NCBI GenBank assembly: GCA_913060495.1
Contig: CAJXRP010000005.1
Location: 62,001 to 126,000, forward strand
Origin: an uncultured Gammaproteobacteria bacterium
Lineage (GTDB): Bacteria > Pseudomonadota > Gammaproteobacteria > Pseudomonadales > Pseudohongiellaceae
Length of the DNA stretch: 64,000 bases
Reading direction: 5' to 3'
Within the stretch, counting starts at the first letter, position 1; each line of letters opens with the position of its first letter. Shown here piece by piece: positions 30,163 to 39,118 of this stretch. The notes beneath the pieces were generated by a model. That model saw only the letters and a list, made by a program, of their open reading frames with translations. It ran no database searches and was not told the DNA's origin. Position numbers and translations under genes: made by a program.

Positions 30163-30552
30163 ATGAGCAGCAATGAAGCCGGTCCAGTTGGCGAGCTGGC
30201 ACTACAAACCCTCGCTATGCCGAAGGACACGAATGCCAACGGTGATATCTTTGGTGGTTGGCTAGTGTCACAGATGGATTTAGCGGCGGGCATCGCAAGC
30301 AAGTTGGCAACGCGTGGTCGTTCCGTGACAGTCGCTATTCAGAACGTGCATTTCATCAGCCCGGTGAAAGTGGGTGCAACTGTCAGTTGTTACACGGAAG
30401 TTGTTAAGAAGGGCAATACTTCTGTGCAGATCAATGTAGAGGTTTGGACTTCCAACATTAGCATCGATGACAAGCCGACAAAGATGGCAGACGGGCTATT
30501 CGTATTTGTTGCGATAGATGAGGATGGTAAGCCAAGACCTATTCCAAGATAG
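30163..30552 (+). CDS. Acyl-CoA thioesterase, YciA-like hotdog fold
   Basis: The 129-residue protein is a hotdog-fold acyl-CoA thioesterase of the YciA type: LALQTLAMPKDTNANGDIFGGWLVSQMDLA is the family start (the conserved Asn/Asp at NANGDIFGGW), and VTVAIQNVHFISPVKVG follows. It would cut acyl-CoA esters to free acid and CoA in the cytoplasm. ATG 30163 follows AGGGAAAG. It lies 31 bases after dctM and converges with dctP, so it may ride on the TRAP transcript. Confidence 0.92.
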   Translation: MSSNEAGPVGELALQTLAMPKDTNANGDIFGGWLVSQMDLAAGIASKLATRGRSVTVAIQNVHFISPVKVGATVSCYTEVVKKGNTSVQINVEVWTSNISIDDKPTKMADGLFVFVAIDEDGKPRPIPR

Positions 30553-30571
30553 GCCTCACTTTTCCGCGTTG

Positions 30572-31705
30572 CTAGTTGCTCGGTAGCTTACGAGCTTCGA
30601 CATAGGCATCTTCAGCGATGCTGTGATAGTTCTCCACGCCGGCTTGAAAACTCTTATAGGAATCATAGATCCTGCGGGTGACTTCATCGGTATCCGCAAG
30701 TTCGGCAACGACCTGGTTGGAAATTTCACGTAACTCCACAAGCACCTCATCCGGTAGCTTTCTTAATTCTACGCCATGCTCCTCAACCAGAACACGCAGT
30801 GCTTCATTGTTCTTCGCGGTGAGTTCGTCCATTAAGAGTTGGTTCATCACCTCGGCGCCAGCCTTAAGAATTTCCTGCAGGTCGAGCGGGAGAGCCTCGA
30901 ACGCAGATTTATTGAAGATGGTTTCTAGAGTTGAACCAGGCTCGTGCCAGCCGGGGTAGTAATAGTAGTCGGCAACAGTATGGTAACCCGCCGCCATGTC
31001 GTTATACGGGCTTACGAATTCTGTCGCATCCAGCGCACCGGTTTGCATGGCTGTAAACACCTCGCTCACCTGCATGGTTACTGGCGTGCCTCCGGCGCGA
31101 CTAAAAACTTCGCCACCGAGACCAGGAATTCGCATCTTCAGTCCTTGCAGGTCGTCGAGGGAATTAATTTCTTTATTGAACCAGCCAAACATCTGCGTGC
31201 CGGAGTTGCCACCGCGCATCGGTATTAGATTAAAAGGCGCATAGATCTCTTGCCATAGCTCGTTACCGCCGCCGTAGCTAAGCCAGGCATCCATCTCTGT
31301 GCCTGTTAGTCCGAAGGGGATAGTGGAGAAGAAAGGTGTGCTGGGAATCTTTCCCTGCCAGTAATAGGCCCCGGTGTGGCCTATCTCTGCCACGCCTTGG
31401 GACACGGCATCGAATACTTCGAGACCCCCAACTAATTCGTTGGCGCCGTATACACGAATGCGCATGCGACCATTGCTCATCTTCTCGACGATATCAGCGA
31501 AGTGCTCGGGGGATGTGCCTAGTGCCGGCAAGTTCTTAGGCCATGATGTTATCAACTTCCATTCATAGACCGTTTGTTCTTGTGCATTGCTTTGTGCGCC
31601 GGAAGCTGTGGGCTGAGATTCTCCACCGCAGGCAGTTAAGATTGACAGCGTTGCAACTACCCCCAGCTTCTTAAAAGTCGAGCCAAATGCATTCATAATG
31701 AGCAT
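30572..31705 (-). CDS. TRAP transporter solute-binding lipoprotein, TakP-like (DctP)
   Basis: This is the periplasmic binding component of a TRAP system. ATG 31705 has AGGGAAAG at good spacing and gives a signal with lipobox LTAC (lipid-modified Cys26). The mature part matches TakP-type (alpha-keto acid) proteins: SWPKNLPALGTSPEHFAD, GHTGAYYWQGK, RIPGLGGEVF, and PGWHEPGS. The substrate may thus be a keto acid or similar organic acid; this is inference. It is 377 aa and is transcribed toward dctQM, 19 bases from the thioesterase gene. Confidence 0.9.
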   Translation of the reverse strand: MLIMNAFGSTFKKLGVVATLSILTACGGESQPTASGAQSNAQEQTVYEWKLITSWPKNLPALGTSPEHFADIVEKMSNGRMRIRVYGANELVGGLEVFDAVSQGVAEIGHTGAYYWQGKIPSTPFFSTIPFGLTGTEMDAWLSYGGGNELWQEIYAPFNLIPMRGGNSGTQMFGWFNKEINSLDDLQGLKMRIPGLGGEVFSRAGGTPVTMQVSEVFTAMQTGALDATEFVSPYNDMAAGYHTVADYYYYPGWHEPGSTLETIFNKSAFEALPLDLQEILKAGAEVMNQLLMDELTAKNNEALRVLVEEHGVELRKLPDEVLVELREISNQVVAELADTDEVTRRIYDSYKSFQAGVENYHSIAEDAYVEARKLPSN

Positions 31706-31741
31706 AGTTCTTTCCCTGTTCATTTTTTCTCAGTTGGTGAG

Positions 31742-33949
31742 TTACGACAACACTTCGAGTTTGGCATAGGACAGTACTAACCATTTACTTCCTACATCAT
31801 CAAAGTTGACTTGGACTCGAGCATTAGGCCCTTGCCCTTCGTAGTTTAGAACAACTCCTTCGCCGAATTTTCCGTGAACGACACGCTGTCCCAATGACAA
31901 ATCGGTTTCTGGAACTTCGATGTCGCCACTAAGTTTACTGCTAACCCTGCTACCGATTCGTGTATTGCCGAATGATGGTCTACTGACGTTAGACTTCATT
32001 CGAATTTCATCAAGTAGTTCGTTAGGTATTTCTTTGATAAAGCGTGATGGCCTACAGAGGTTCACATCACCATGCATTCGTCTGGATTCTGCATGACTCA
32101 TATATAACTTGGTTCTGGCACGTGTTATTCCAACATAGCAGAGCCGCCTTTCTTCCTCGAGGCCAGCAATATTGTCCATAGACATTTTGTGAGGAAATAG
32201 GCCTTCTTCCATTCCAGCAAGAAATACTAAGTGAAATTCCAAACCTTTCGCCGAGTGTAGGGTCATTAACTGTACTGCGTCTTCGGACTCATCGGCCTGC
32301 GTCTCTCCTGCATCTAAGGCAGCCTTATCGAGAAATGCAGATAGGAAGGCGTTAGATTTCAGGTCGAAGTCTTCATCGATATCGGGATCATCAAAATTGC
32401 TTGCGGCTGATATCAATTCCTCAAGGTTCTCAATTCGCGCACGCGCTTTCTCGCCGCCTTCCTTCTCGTGATGTTGAATCAGCCCGGTATGATTAACAAT
32501 ATGCTCTGCCTTTTCTGCTAATTCCAGCTCACTACAGGCAAGGCTTAGTTCATCTACGAGCTCCAGAAAGCCGAGCACAGCATTGGAGGCTCTTGCTGTC
32601 ATAAGGGATTCATTCACACACTTGGCGCAGGCTTGCCAGAGCGTACAGTTTTCTTCTCTCGCTACGCTTCGAAGCTGTTCGATAGTTCTGCCACCGATGC
32701 CGCGTGTCGGAACATTGATCACGCGTTCCATGGCGGTATCATCGTCTCTGTTTATGACTAGGCGCAGATAGGCCAGCGCATTCTTAATCTCGAGTCGTTC
32801 ATAGAAGCGGTGGCCGCCGTATATGCGATAGGGCATGCCCATACGCAGGAGAGCGTCTTCTAGTTCGCGCGATTGCGCGTTGGAACGATAGAGGATTGCC
32901 GCATCGGAGCGGCGATTGCCATTGTTAAACCAGTCCTGCACACGATCCACGATGAAGCGTGCCTCATCCTGCTCGTTGAATGCTTCGTACACGCTGATCT
33001 GCTCGCCATCTCCACCCTCGGTCCAGAGATTCTTGCCGAGACGGCTTTGGTTATTTGAGATTAGTTGATTAGCTGCCTTGAGTATTGTGGAGGTAGAGCG
33101 GTAGTTTTGTTCCAGTCTCACGGTGTCCGCATCGGCGAAATCTACATTGAACTGTTGAATATTTTCAATCTTCGCGCCACGCCAACCGTAGATTGATTGG
33201 TCGTCATCTCCAACTACCATGAGTTGGTTCTGGGTGCCGGCGAGCACGCGTAGCCAGGCATATTGGATAGAGTTAGTGTCTTGAAACTCATCAACCAGAA
33301 TATGCTTAAAGCGTCTTTGGTAATGTTCCAGTACTTGAGGGTTTTTTAGCCACAGCTCGTGAGCTCGGAGTAAGATCTCCCCAAAATCGATCATGCCGCC
33401 ACGATCGCATGCTTCTTCGTAGGCCTTATAAACCTCAAGCATGGTCTTCGTGTAGTCGTCTTCAAAATGATCGATATTGCCTGCGCGTAGACCCTCATCC
33501 TTCTGTGAGTTGATATACCACTGGCATTGTTTTGCTGGCCACTTGTCTTCATCGATCTTCAATGAGCGGTTGATTCGTTTGATCAAACGCAGCTGATCGT
33601 CGCCATCGAGGATTTGAAAATCTTGGACTAGGCCTGCTTCCTGCCAATGGTTACGCAGTAATCGATGCGCAAGGCCATGGAAAGTGCCCACCCACATGCC
33701 TGCGAAGGAATTCTCCATTAGAGCTTCAATGCGGCCGCGCATTTCCCGAGCAGCTTTATTGGTGAAGGTCACAGCGAGTATTGAGTAGGGCGAAGCCTGT
33801 TCGGCTTCCAGTAGCCAAGCAATTCTATGGACGAGCACGCGTGTCTTGCCGCTGCCGGCACCGGCAAGCACCAGCAGATGCTGCGACGGATTCGCTACAG
33901 CGTTTCTTTGCTCATCATTGAGAGAGTCTAATATGTGGGATACATCCAT
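31742..33949 (-). CDS. uvrD: DNA helicase II UvrD
   Basis: UvrD is a superfamily 1A 3'-5' helicase in nucleotide excision and mismatch repair. Motifs: LAGAGSGKTRVLVHR (I), VDEFQDTNSIQ (II), GDDDQSIYGWRGAKIENI (III), LEQNYRSTSTIL (IV), MTLHSAKGLEF (V) and VGITRAR (VI). The C-terminal part has the Tudor-like end (LGQRVVHGKFGEGVVLNYEG). It is 735 aa, typical of UvrD rather than Rep (about 670). It appears monocistronic, 37 bases after dctP starts. Confidence 0.96.
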   Translation of the reverse strand: MDVSHILDSLNDEQRNAVANPSQHLLVLAGAGSGKTRVLVHRIAWLLEAEQASPYSILAVTFTNKAAREMRGRIEALMENSFAGMWVGTFHGLAHRLLRNHWQEAGLVQDFQILDGDDQLRLIKRINRSLKIDEDKWPAKQCQWYINSQKDEGLRAGNIDHFEDDYTKTMLEVYKAYEEACDRGGMIDFGEILLRAHELWLKNPQVLEHYQRRFKHILVDEFQDTNSIQYAWLRVLAGTQNQLMVVGDDDQSIYGWRGAKIENIQQFNVDFADADTVRLEQNYRSTSTILKAANQLISNNQSRLGKNLWTEGGDGEQISVYEAFNEQDEARFIVDRVQDWFNNGNRRSDAAILYRSNAQSRELEDALLRMGMPYRIYGGHRFYERLEIKNALAYLRLVINRDDDTAMERVINVPTRGIGGRTIEQLRSVAREENCTLWQACAKCVNESLMTARASNAVLGFLELVDELSLACSELELAEKAEHIVNHTGLIQHHEKEGGEKARARIENLEELISAASNFDDPDIDEDFDLKSNAFLSAFLDKAALDAGETQADESEDAVQLMTLHSAKGLEFHLVFLAGMEEGLFPHKMSMDNIAGLEEERRLCYVGITRARTKLYMSHAESRRMHGDVNLCRPSRFIKEIPNELLDEIRMKSNVSRPSFGNTRIGSRVSSKLSGDIEVPETDLSLGQRVVHGKFGEGVVLNYEGQGPNARVQVNFDDVGSKWLVLSYAKLEVLS

Positions 33950-34188
33950 GGCGCGTTATTCTAGCAAAATGTCGCTGAGATTCTCCGCTTTATCTGAGTA
34001 ATATCGTCATCTAATTGCTTTGCGCCTGACTTAGAGAAAAGTTGCGAAGTTTGATAGACTACGGCGCCTGCGTCCGGCTTAGAGCTGTCCTGTCTTCTTT
34101 GATTGATAGCCTGTATCGAGCAAGCCGAACGCACCAGAATTTAAGAGCCTGCCCGAATAGGGTAGCTTGAGCTAACTAGGAGAAAGAT

Positions 34189-35376
34189 ATGTCTGTCAGA
34201 TCGGACAACGTGCCATTCAATTGGCAAGATCCATTTGGTATGGAAGAGCAGTTATCGGAAGAAGAGCGTCTGGTTCGAGACACCGCGAAGCAATATTCAC
34301 AAGAGAAATTGCTGCCCCGTGTCCGAGAAGCCTACCAAAACGAGCACACAGACCCGGAGATATTCCGTGAAATGGGCGCGTTGGGCTTGCTCGGCTCAAC
34401 TATTGAAGGCTATGGCTGTGCCGGTGTGAACTATGTCTGTTATGGGCTGATGGCACGGGAGGTTGAGGCAGTGGATTCTGGCTATCGATCGATGATGAGC
34501 GTGCAATCTAGCCTAGTTATGCACCCGATCAACACTTTTGGCAGTGAAGAACAGAAGCAGAAGTACCTGCCAAAGTTAGCGAGCGGCGAATATATCGGCT
34601 GTTTCGGTCTAACCGAACCAGATCACGGTTCCGACCCTGGCAGTATGATCACCAGAGCGAAGTCAGTCGCTGGCGGGTACTCCCTGACCGGTGCGAAGAA
34701 CTGGATTAGTAACTCGCCGATTGCCGATGTCTTCATCGTCTGGGCGAAGGATGACACTGGAACCATCTGTGGATACATCCTCGACAAAGGCATGAAGGGT
34801 CTAAGTGCACCGAAGATTGAAGGGAAGCTTGCTCTGCGGGCATCAATCACTGGTGAAATCGTGATGGATGAAGTATTCGTCCCCGAAGAGAATAAGCTAC
34901 CCCATGCGAAAGGTTTAGCAGGCCCATTTAGCTGTCTGAATTCTGCTCGACTCGGCATTGCCTGGGGAGCCCTAGGTGCTGCAGAAACCTGTTGGCATAC
35001 TGCGCTGCAATACACGATGGATAGAAAACAATTCGGGCGACCGTTGGCAGCGAATCAGTTGATACAGAAGAAGCTAGCTATCATGCAAACAGACATCTCC
35101 TTAGGTCTACAGGGTTGTTTGCAAGCTTGCCGCTTACGCGATGAGGGCAAGCTGGCGCCACCACTCATTTCTCTGTTGAAGCGCAATTCTTGTCTGAAGG
35201 CATTGGATGCTGCGCGAGAAGCACGGGACATGCTTGGGGGTAATGGCATCTCTGATGATTTTCCGGTGATGCGTCATTGTCAGAATCTGGAAGTAGTGAA
35301 TACCTATGAGGGAACTCAGGATATCCACGCGTTAATACTAGGTAGATCACAAACTGGCATACAGGCTTTCGTATAA
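34189..35376 (+). CDS. gcdH: Glutaryl-CoA dehydrogenase
   Basis: GcdH oxidises and decarboxylates glutaryl-CoA to crotonyl-CoA in lysine and tryptophan breakdown, passing electrons to ETF through FAD. The protein (395 aa) has the acyl-CoA dehydrogenase fold: [15 protein letters not shown], the C-terminal [17 protein letters not shown], and the catalytic Glu in [34 protein letters not shown] is the substrate-side loop typical of glutaryl-CoA enzymes. A very strong AGGAGAAAG ribosome site precedes the ATG. Other genes of this pathway are not near. Confidence 0.95.
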   Translation: MSVRSDNVPFNWQDPFGMEEQLSEEERLVRDTAKQYSQEKLLPRVREAYQNEHTDPEIFREMGALGLLGSTIEGYGCAGVNYVCYGLMAREVEAVDSGYRSMMSVQSSLVMHPINTFGSEEQKQKYLPKLASGEYIGCFGLTEPDHGSDPGSMITRAKSVAGGYSLTGAKNWISNSPIADVFIVWAKDDTGTICGYILDKGMKGLSAPKIEGKLALRASITGEIVMDEVFVPEENKLPHAKGLAGPFSCLNSARLGIAWGALGAAETCWHTALQYTMDRKQFGRPLAANQLIQKKLAIMQTDISLGLQGCLQACRLRDEGKLAPPLISLLKRNSCLKALDAAREARDMLGGNGISDDFPVMRHCQNLEVVNTYEGTQDIHALILGRSQTGIQAFV

Positions 35377-35390
35377 GCCTAGCAAGTTGC

Positions 35391-35430
35391 GACGGACTAA
35401 CTTCAAGCCATAAGATGAAGTTAGTCCGTC
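35391..35430. repeat. Long perfect hairpin between convergent gcdH and ubiA
   Basis: Arms of 15 bases (35391-35405 and 35416-35430) are exact complements around a 10-base loop. There is no T-run on either strand, so it is not a standard intrinsic terminator, but it may block read-through or protect transcript ends from both convergent genes. Confidence 0.65.
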
Positions 35431-35438
35431 AAATAGTG

Positions 35439-36353
35439 CTAGATGAAGCTAAGTAAAACACCGACAAAAATCACTGCGCCCACCCAATTATTATTCAGAA
35501 ATGATTCGAAGCAGGGCCCTGGCAATCGATCTTTGATGAGATATTGCTGGTAGGCAAGCAGCCCGCTCGCTATTACCAGAGAAAGATAGTAGAACGTACC
35601 CAGCTCGAACTGCCTACCTGCGAGAACCATCGCTAGAATAAACATCACCTGCAGACCGCCGATAATAACCTTGTCGGCATCGCCGAATAATATTGCGGTA
35701 GACTTGACCCCTATTTCGATATCAAATTCTCTATCTACCATTGCATACTGAGTATCGTAAGCTACAGTCCATAGACAGTTTGCTACGAATAATAGATAAG
35801 CAGACTGGGGAACATCACCGGTTGCCGCAGAGAAGGCCATTAGTATTCCCCACGAGAAAGCGACCCCCAAAACCAATTGAGGTAAGTTCGTGAATCGTTT
35901 CATGAAGGGATAGACCGCTACCAATGCGACGGCTGCAAAGGAAAGGATTATAGTTCTTTGGTTTGTCATCAGTACGAGAGCGAAACTTATTAGCGACAGT
36001 ACTGCGAAACAAAGGAACGCGTCTTTTCTTGTAAGCGACCCCGCAGCAAGAGGCCGTCGTTCAGTTCTAGCAACTTTTCCATCGATCTTGTGATCAGCAA
36101 AATCGTTTACGCAGCAGCCAGCCGAGCGCATGAGGGCAGTTCCTGCCACAAAGATAAACAGCAATGAAAATCTAGGAAACCCTTGTTCAGCGATCCATAG
36201 TGCGGATATCGTTGGCCAAAGCAGCAAATAGATGCCGATGGGCTTATTGGCACGGGTTAGCTCCGCTAATGCCGGCAGCTTGGCATAGAATTCCGGAAAT
36301 CGAGACCGAAACTGTGAAGCTATTCTGACGCGAATTTCTGTTAAGCGTTCCAT
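35439..36353 (-). CDS. ubiA: 4-hydroxybenzoate octaprenyltransferase UbiA
   Basis: UbiA joins the polyprenyl chain to 4-hydroxybenzoate in ubiquinone synthesis. It is a membrane enzyme with about eight helices. Both Asp-rich motifs are present: CCVNDFADHKIDGKVARTERRPLA and YDTQYAMVDREFDIEIGVKSTAI (read in parts). The length is 304 aa, near the family norm. The chorismate lyase gene ubiC often found beside it is absent here. Confidence 0.95.
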   Translation of the reverse strand: MERLTEIRVRIASQFRSRFPEFYAKLPALAELTRANKPIGIYLLLWPTISALWIAEQGFPRFSLLFIFVAGTALMRSAGCCVNDFADHKIDGKVARTERRPLAAGSLTRKDAFLCFAVLSLISFALVLMTNQRTIILSFAAVALVAVYPFMKRFTNLPQLVLGVAFSWGILMAFSAATGDVPQSAYLLFVANCLWTVAYDTQYAMVDREFDIEIGVKSTAILFGDADKVIIGGLQVMFILAMVLAGRQFELGTFYYLSLVIASGLLAYQQYLIKDRLPGPCFESFLNNNWVGAVIFVGVLLSFI

Positions 36354-36478
36354 GGGGAGTTAATACTTTGCTACAGCGTATGAAGGGGCTAGCATAAAAG
36401 ACTTTAGGGTGAGAGTAAAAATTAGTTTGAAGTGTGAACTAGAAGTGTTCGTTCTGTAAGCAAACGACTGTTCACAGA

Positions 36479-38596
36479 TTAGACATTGGCGTAATGGACG
36501 TTATCTCCCAACCAGCGCTGAATTAACGGATCAATAATGTCAGGGTACTTTTCAAGAACCAACTCTGATGCATCTTTCACCTGCTCGAGAAGGTCGGCAT
36601 CGCGGCTTATATCAGCAACCTTAAAACTCATTAATCCAGTCTGTTGGGTGCCCAAAACCTGCCCGGGTCCGCGCAGTTCGAGGTCCTTCTCAGCGATGTA
36701 GAACCCATCAGTGCTCTCGCGCATTACCGAAAGGCGTTGTTTGCCAGCCTTAGACAGGGGTGTCTGATACAAGAGAATACAATGACTGTGGGCTGACCCC
36801 CTGCCGACACGACCGCGCAGCTGATGCAGTTGTGCAAGGCCAAGACGCTCTGGGTTCTCTATTACCATCAGGCTGGCATTGGGCACATCGACCCCAACCT
36901 CGATAACGGTCGTTGCAACTAATAATTGCAGATCCCCTTCCTTGAAGCGCTGCATTATCTCTACTTTTTCTTGTGATTTCATGCGGCCATGAATAAGCCC
37001 AACCTTTATATCGGGTAGTTGCGTGGTGAGTTGTTCGGCAGTCACCTCCGCAGCTTGGCATTGCAGCGCCTCACTTTCTTCGATCAATGTGCAGACCCAA
37101 TAGGCTTGGCTATTTCCTTTACAGGCTTGTTCGATGCGTTGCATAACCTGATCCCGGCGATCATTTGAGATGATGACGGTGTTCACAGGGATTCGTCCGG
37201 GAGGCAGTTCATCGATAACCGAGTTGTCCAGGTCGGCATAGGCGCTCATAGCGAGCGTTCTAGGAATTGGTGTCGCTGTCATGACTAGTTGGTGGGGATT
37301 CAATGCGTGTTGGTTTGCCTTCTCACGCAAAGCGAGTCGTTGATGTACTCCGAAGCGGTGCTGCTCATCTATTATAATAAGTCCGAGTTTGGCGTAGATA
37401 ACTTCGTCTTGAAAAAGCGCGTGGGTTCCCACTAATAGTTGGCAATCTCCGTTAGCTACGGATTCGAGTTGTGTAATGCGTGCTTTTCCTTTTGTCTTTC
37501 CACTTAACCAACCGACATTAAGACCCAATGGCTCGAACCACTGACAGAAATTCGCAAAGTGTTGTTCGGCTAATAATTCGGTAGGGGCCATTATCGCTAC
37601 CTGAAAACCCTCAGCGATTGCATGTAATGCCGATAGCGCAGCAACTACAGTCTTGCCCGACCCAACGTCTCCCTGTAGCAGTCTTAGCATTGGGCAGGCG
37701 CGTGCCAAATCGTCAGCGATCTCTTTGTAGGAACGTGATTGACCGTTAGTTAAAGTGAAAGGGAGTGCCTGTACAAATTGTTGGGCGAGCTTAGGAGTGT
37801 TATCAAACTTTGGTGCGGGTTGCTGCTGTGCATCGGATTTGAAACGGCGCATGCACAGGCGATGGGCAAGCAACTCTTCAAAGGATAGGCGATGTTGTCC
37901 AGGGTTTTTGCCTTCACTTAACCAGCTTAGCGGTGTCTCTAGTGGAGGCTGATGAATCAGTTTTATGGCCTCGATAAGAGAGTGCAAATGATATTGTTCT
38001 ATCAATTCATCTGGCAATAATTCTTGAAGCGCGGAACCAACAACAGAATCATCTTCGGTATTAGTAGGCAAGAAGGTGAGGGCTTGATTTGCGATGCTGC
38101 GTAGTCGTGCCTGCCCAAGACCTTCGGTGGTTGGGTAGACAGAGGTTAGACAGTCTTCGACGACTATGTCCTCATTTCCGTTAACGACTCGATACTCGGG
38201 ATGGAATAGTTCGAACCCAGATCTACCGCGCCGTACCTCACCGTAGCAGCGAACTTGGCTGCCGACTGCGAGTGAGCTTTTCTGTGCATTGCTAAAGTGA
38301 AAGAAGCGTAGTGTGATGAATCCGGTATTGTCTTTGACTGTGCAGCGCAGGCTGCGGCGGCGACCGAACTGTATGTCGGTGCTTAATACTTCGCCTTGTA
38401 TCTGTACTGCGTCGCCGGCACTTATAGATCCAATAGCTGCGATTCGAGACCTGTCCTCGTAGCGGAACGGCAGATGGAAGAGCAAGTCCTGCAGGTTATG
38501 GATGCCAATAGAGTTTAGTTTCTTCTCGAGCGCAGCACCGACACCTTTCAATCGAGTGACGGGAATCTTGTCTAATTGTTGGCTGGCAGCATTCAC
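36479..38596 (-). CDS. recG: ATP-dependent DNA helicase RecG
   Basis: RecG reverses stalled replication forks and branch-migrates Holliday junctions. The N-terminal wedge/OB domain (to about residue 260) is followed by the SF2 helicase core: LLQGDVGSGKTVVAALSAL, the DEQH box in IIDEQHRFGV, TATPIPRTLAM and QLRGRVGRG. It is 705 aa, close to the E. coli size. It starts with GTG at 38596. It belongs with spoT and ridA upstream, as in many gammaproteobacteria, though 118 bases with a hairpin separate it from ridA. Confidence 0.96.
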   Translation of the reverse strand: MNAASQQLDKIPVTRLKGVGAALEKKLNSIGIHNLQDLLFHLPFRYEDRSRIAAIGSISAGDAVQIQGEVLSTDIQFGRRRSLRCTVKDNTGFITLRFFHFSNAQKSSLAVGSQVRCYGEVRRGRSGFELFHPEYRVVNGNEDIVVEDCLTSVYPTTEGLGQARLRSIANQALTFLPTNTEDDSVVGSALQELLPDELIEQYHLHSLIEAIKLIHQPPLETPLSWLSEGKNPGQHRLSFEELLAHRLCMRRFKSDAQQQPAPKFDNTPKLAQQFVQALPFTLTNGQSRSYKEIADDLARACPMLRLLQGDVGSGKTVVAALSALHAIAEGFQVAIMAPTELLAEQHFANFCQWFEPLGLNVGWLSGKTKGKARITQLESVANGDCQLLVGTHALFQDEVIYAKLGLIIIDEQHRFGVHQRLALREKANQHALNPHQLVMTATPIPRTLAMSAYADLDNSVIDELPPGRIPVNTVIISNDRRDQVMQRIEQACKGNSQAYWVCTLIEESEALQCQAAEVTAEQLTTQLPDIKVGLIHGRMKSQEKVEIMQRFKEGDLQLLVATTVIEVGVDVPNASLMVIENPERLGLAQLHQLRGRVGRGSAHSHCILLYQTPLSKAGKQRLSVMRESTDGFYIAEKDLELRGPGQVLGTQQTGLMSFKVADISRDADLLEQVKDASELVLEKYPDIIDPLIQRWLGDNVHYANV

Positions 38597-38665
38597 AGTG
38601 CGTAGTGTCCGATTTAGCAGAGACTAACAAAGTATATGTGTTTTTATACAGTAGTGCTACGAACG

Positions 38666-38689
38666 CGCCGAGGCATGGCGGCCTCGGCG
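38666..38689 (-). repeat. GC-rich hairpin between ridA and recG
   Basis: CGCCGAGGC (38666-38674) pairs perfectly with GCCTCGGCG (38681-38689) around a 6-base loop, about 25 bases downstream of ridA on the minus strand. No T-run follows, so it may be a weak terminator or a transcript-stabilising hairpin that lowers recG expression relative to ridA. Confidence 0.5.
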
Positions 38690-38714
38690 GTCAGAGAAGC
38701 TCTATTATGAGGCA

Positions 38715-39098
38715 CTACAGTGCCAGAACGGCGTCTATCTCTACGGAAGATCCCTTCGGAAGGGCGCTGACTTGTATCGTAGCGCGAGCGGGATAGGGCT
38801 CTGAGAAATACCCAGCCATGATTTCATTTACCACAGCGAAGTCGCCGAGATCGGTGACATAGATGGTTAGTTTGACGGCGTTGCTTAAATTGCCGCCGGC
38901 AGCCTCTGCGACCGCGATCAGATTCCTAAAAACCTGATGGGTCTGCGCAGCAACGTCTTCGGAGACAATCTCCATGGTTTGCGGATCTAGGGGAATCTGT
39001 CCTGATAGGAAAGCCAGAGAACCGGTCTTAATCGCCTGCGAGTAAGGGCCAATTGCTGCGGGGGCTTTATCGGAATGAACTTGTTCTAATGTCGTCAT
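38715..39098 (-). CDS. ridA: RidA family enamine/imine deaminase
   Basis: RidA hydrolyses reactive 2-aminoacrylate and similar enamines made by PLP enzymes. The 127-residue protein has the family features GPYSQAIKTGSLAFLSGQIPLDP near the start, GGNLSNAVKLTIYVTDL in the middle, and PARATIQVSALPKGSSVEIDAVLAL at the end, with the conserved Arg in PARAT. The gene begins 20 bases after spoT stops and is surely in its operon. Confidence 0.95.
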   Translation of the reverse strand: MTTLEQVHSDKAPAAIGPYSQAIKTGSLAFLSGQIPLDPQTMEIVSEDVAAQTHQVFRNLIAVAEAAGGNLSNAVKLTIYVTDLGDFAVVNEIMAGYFSEPYPARATIQVSALPKGSSVEIDAVLAL

Positions 39099-39118
39099 GA
39101 TGGTTGTCCGTTTTATGT

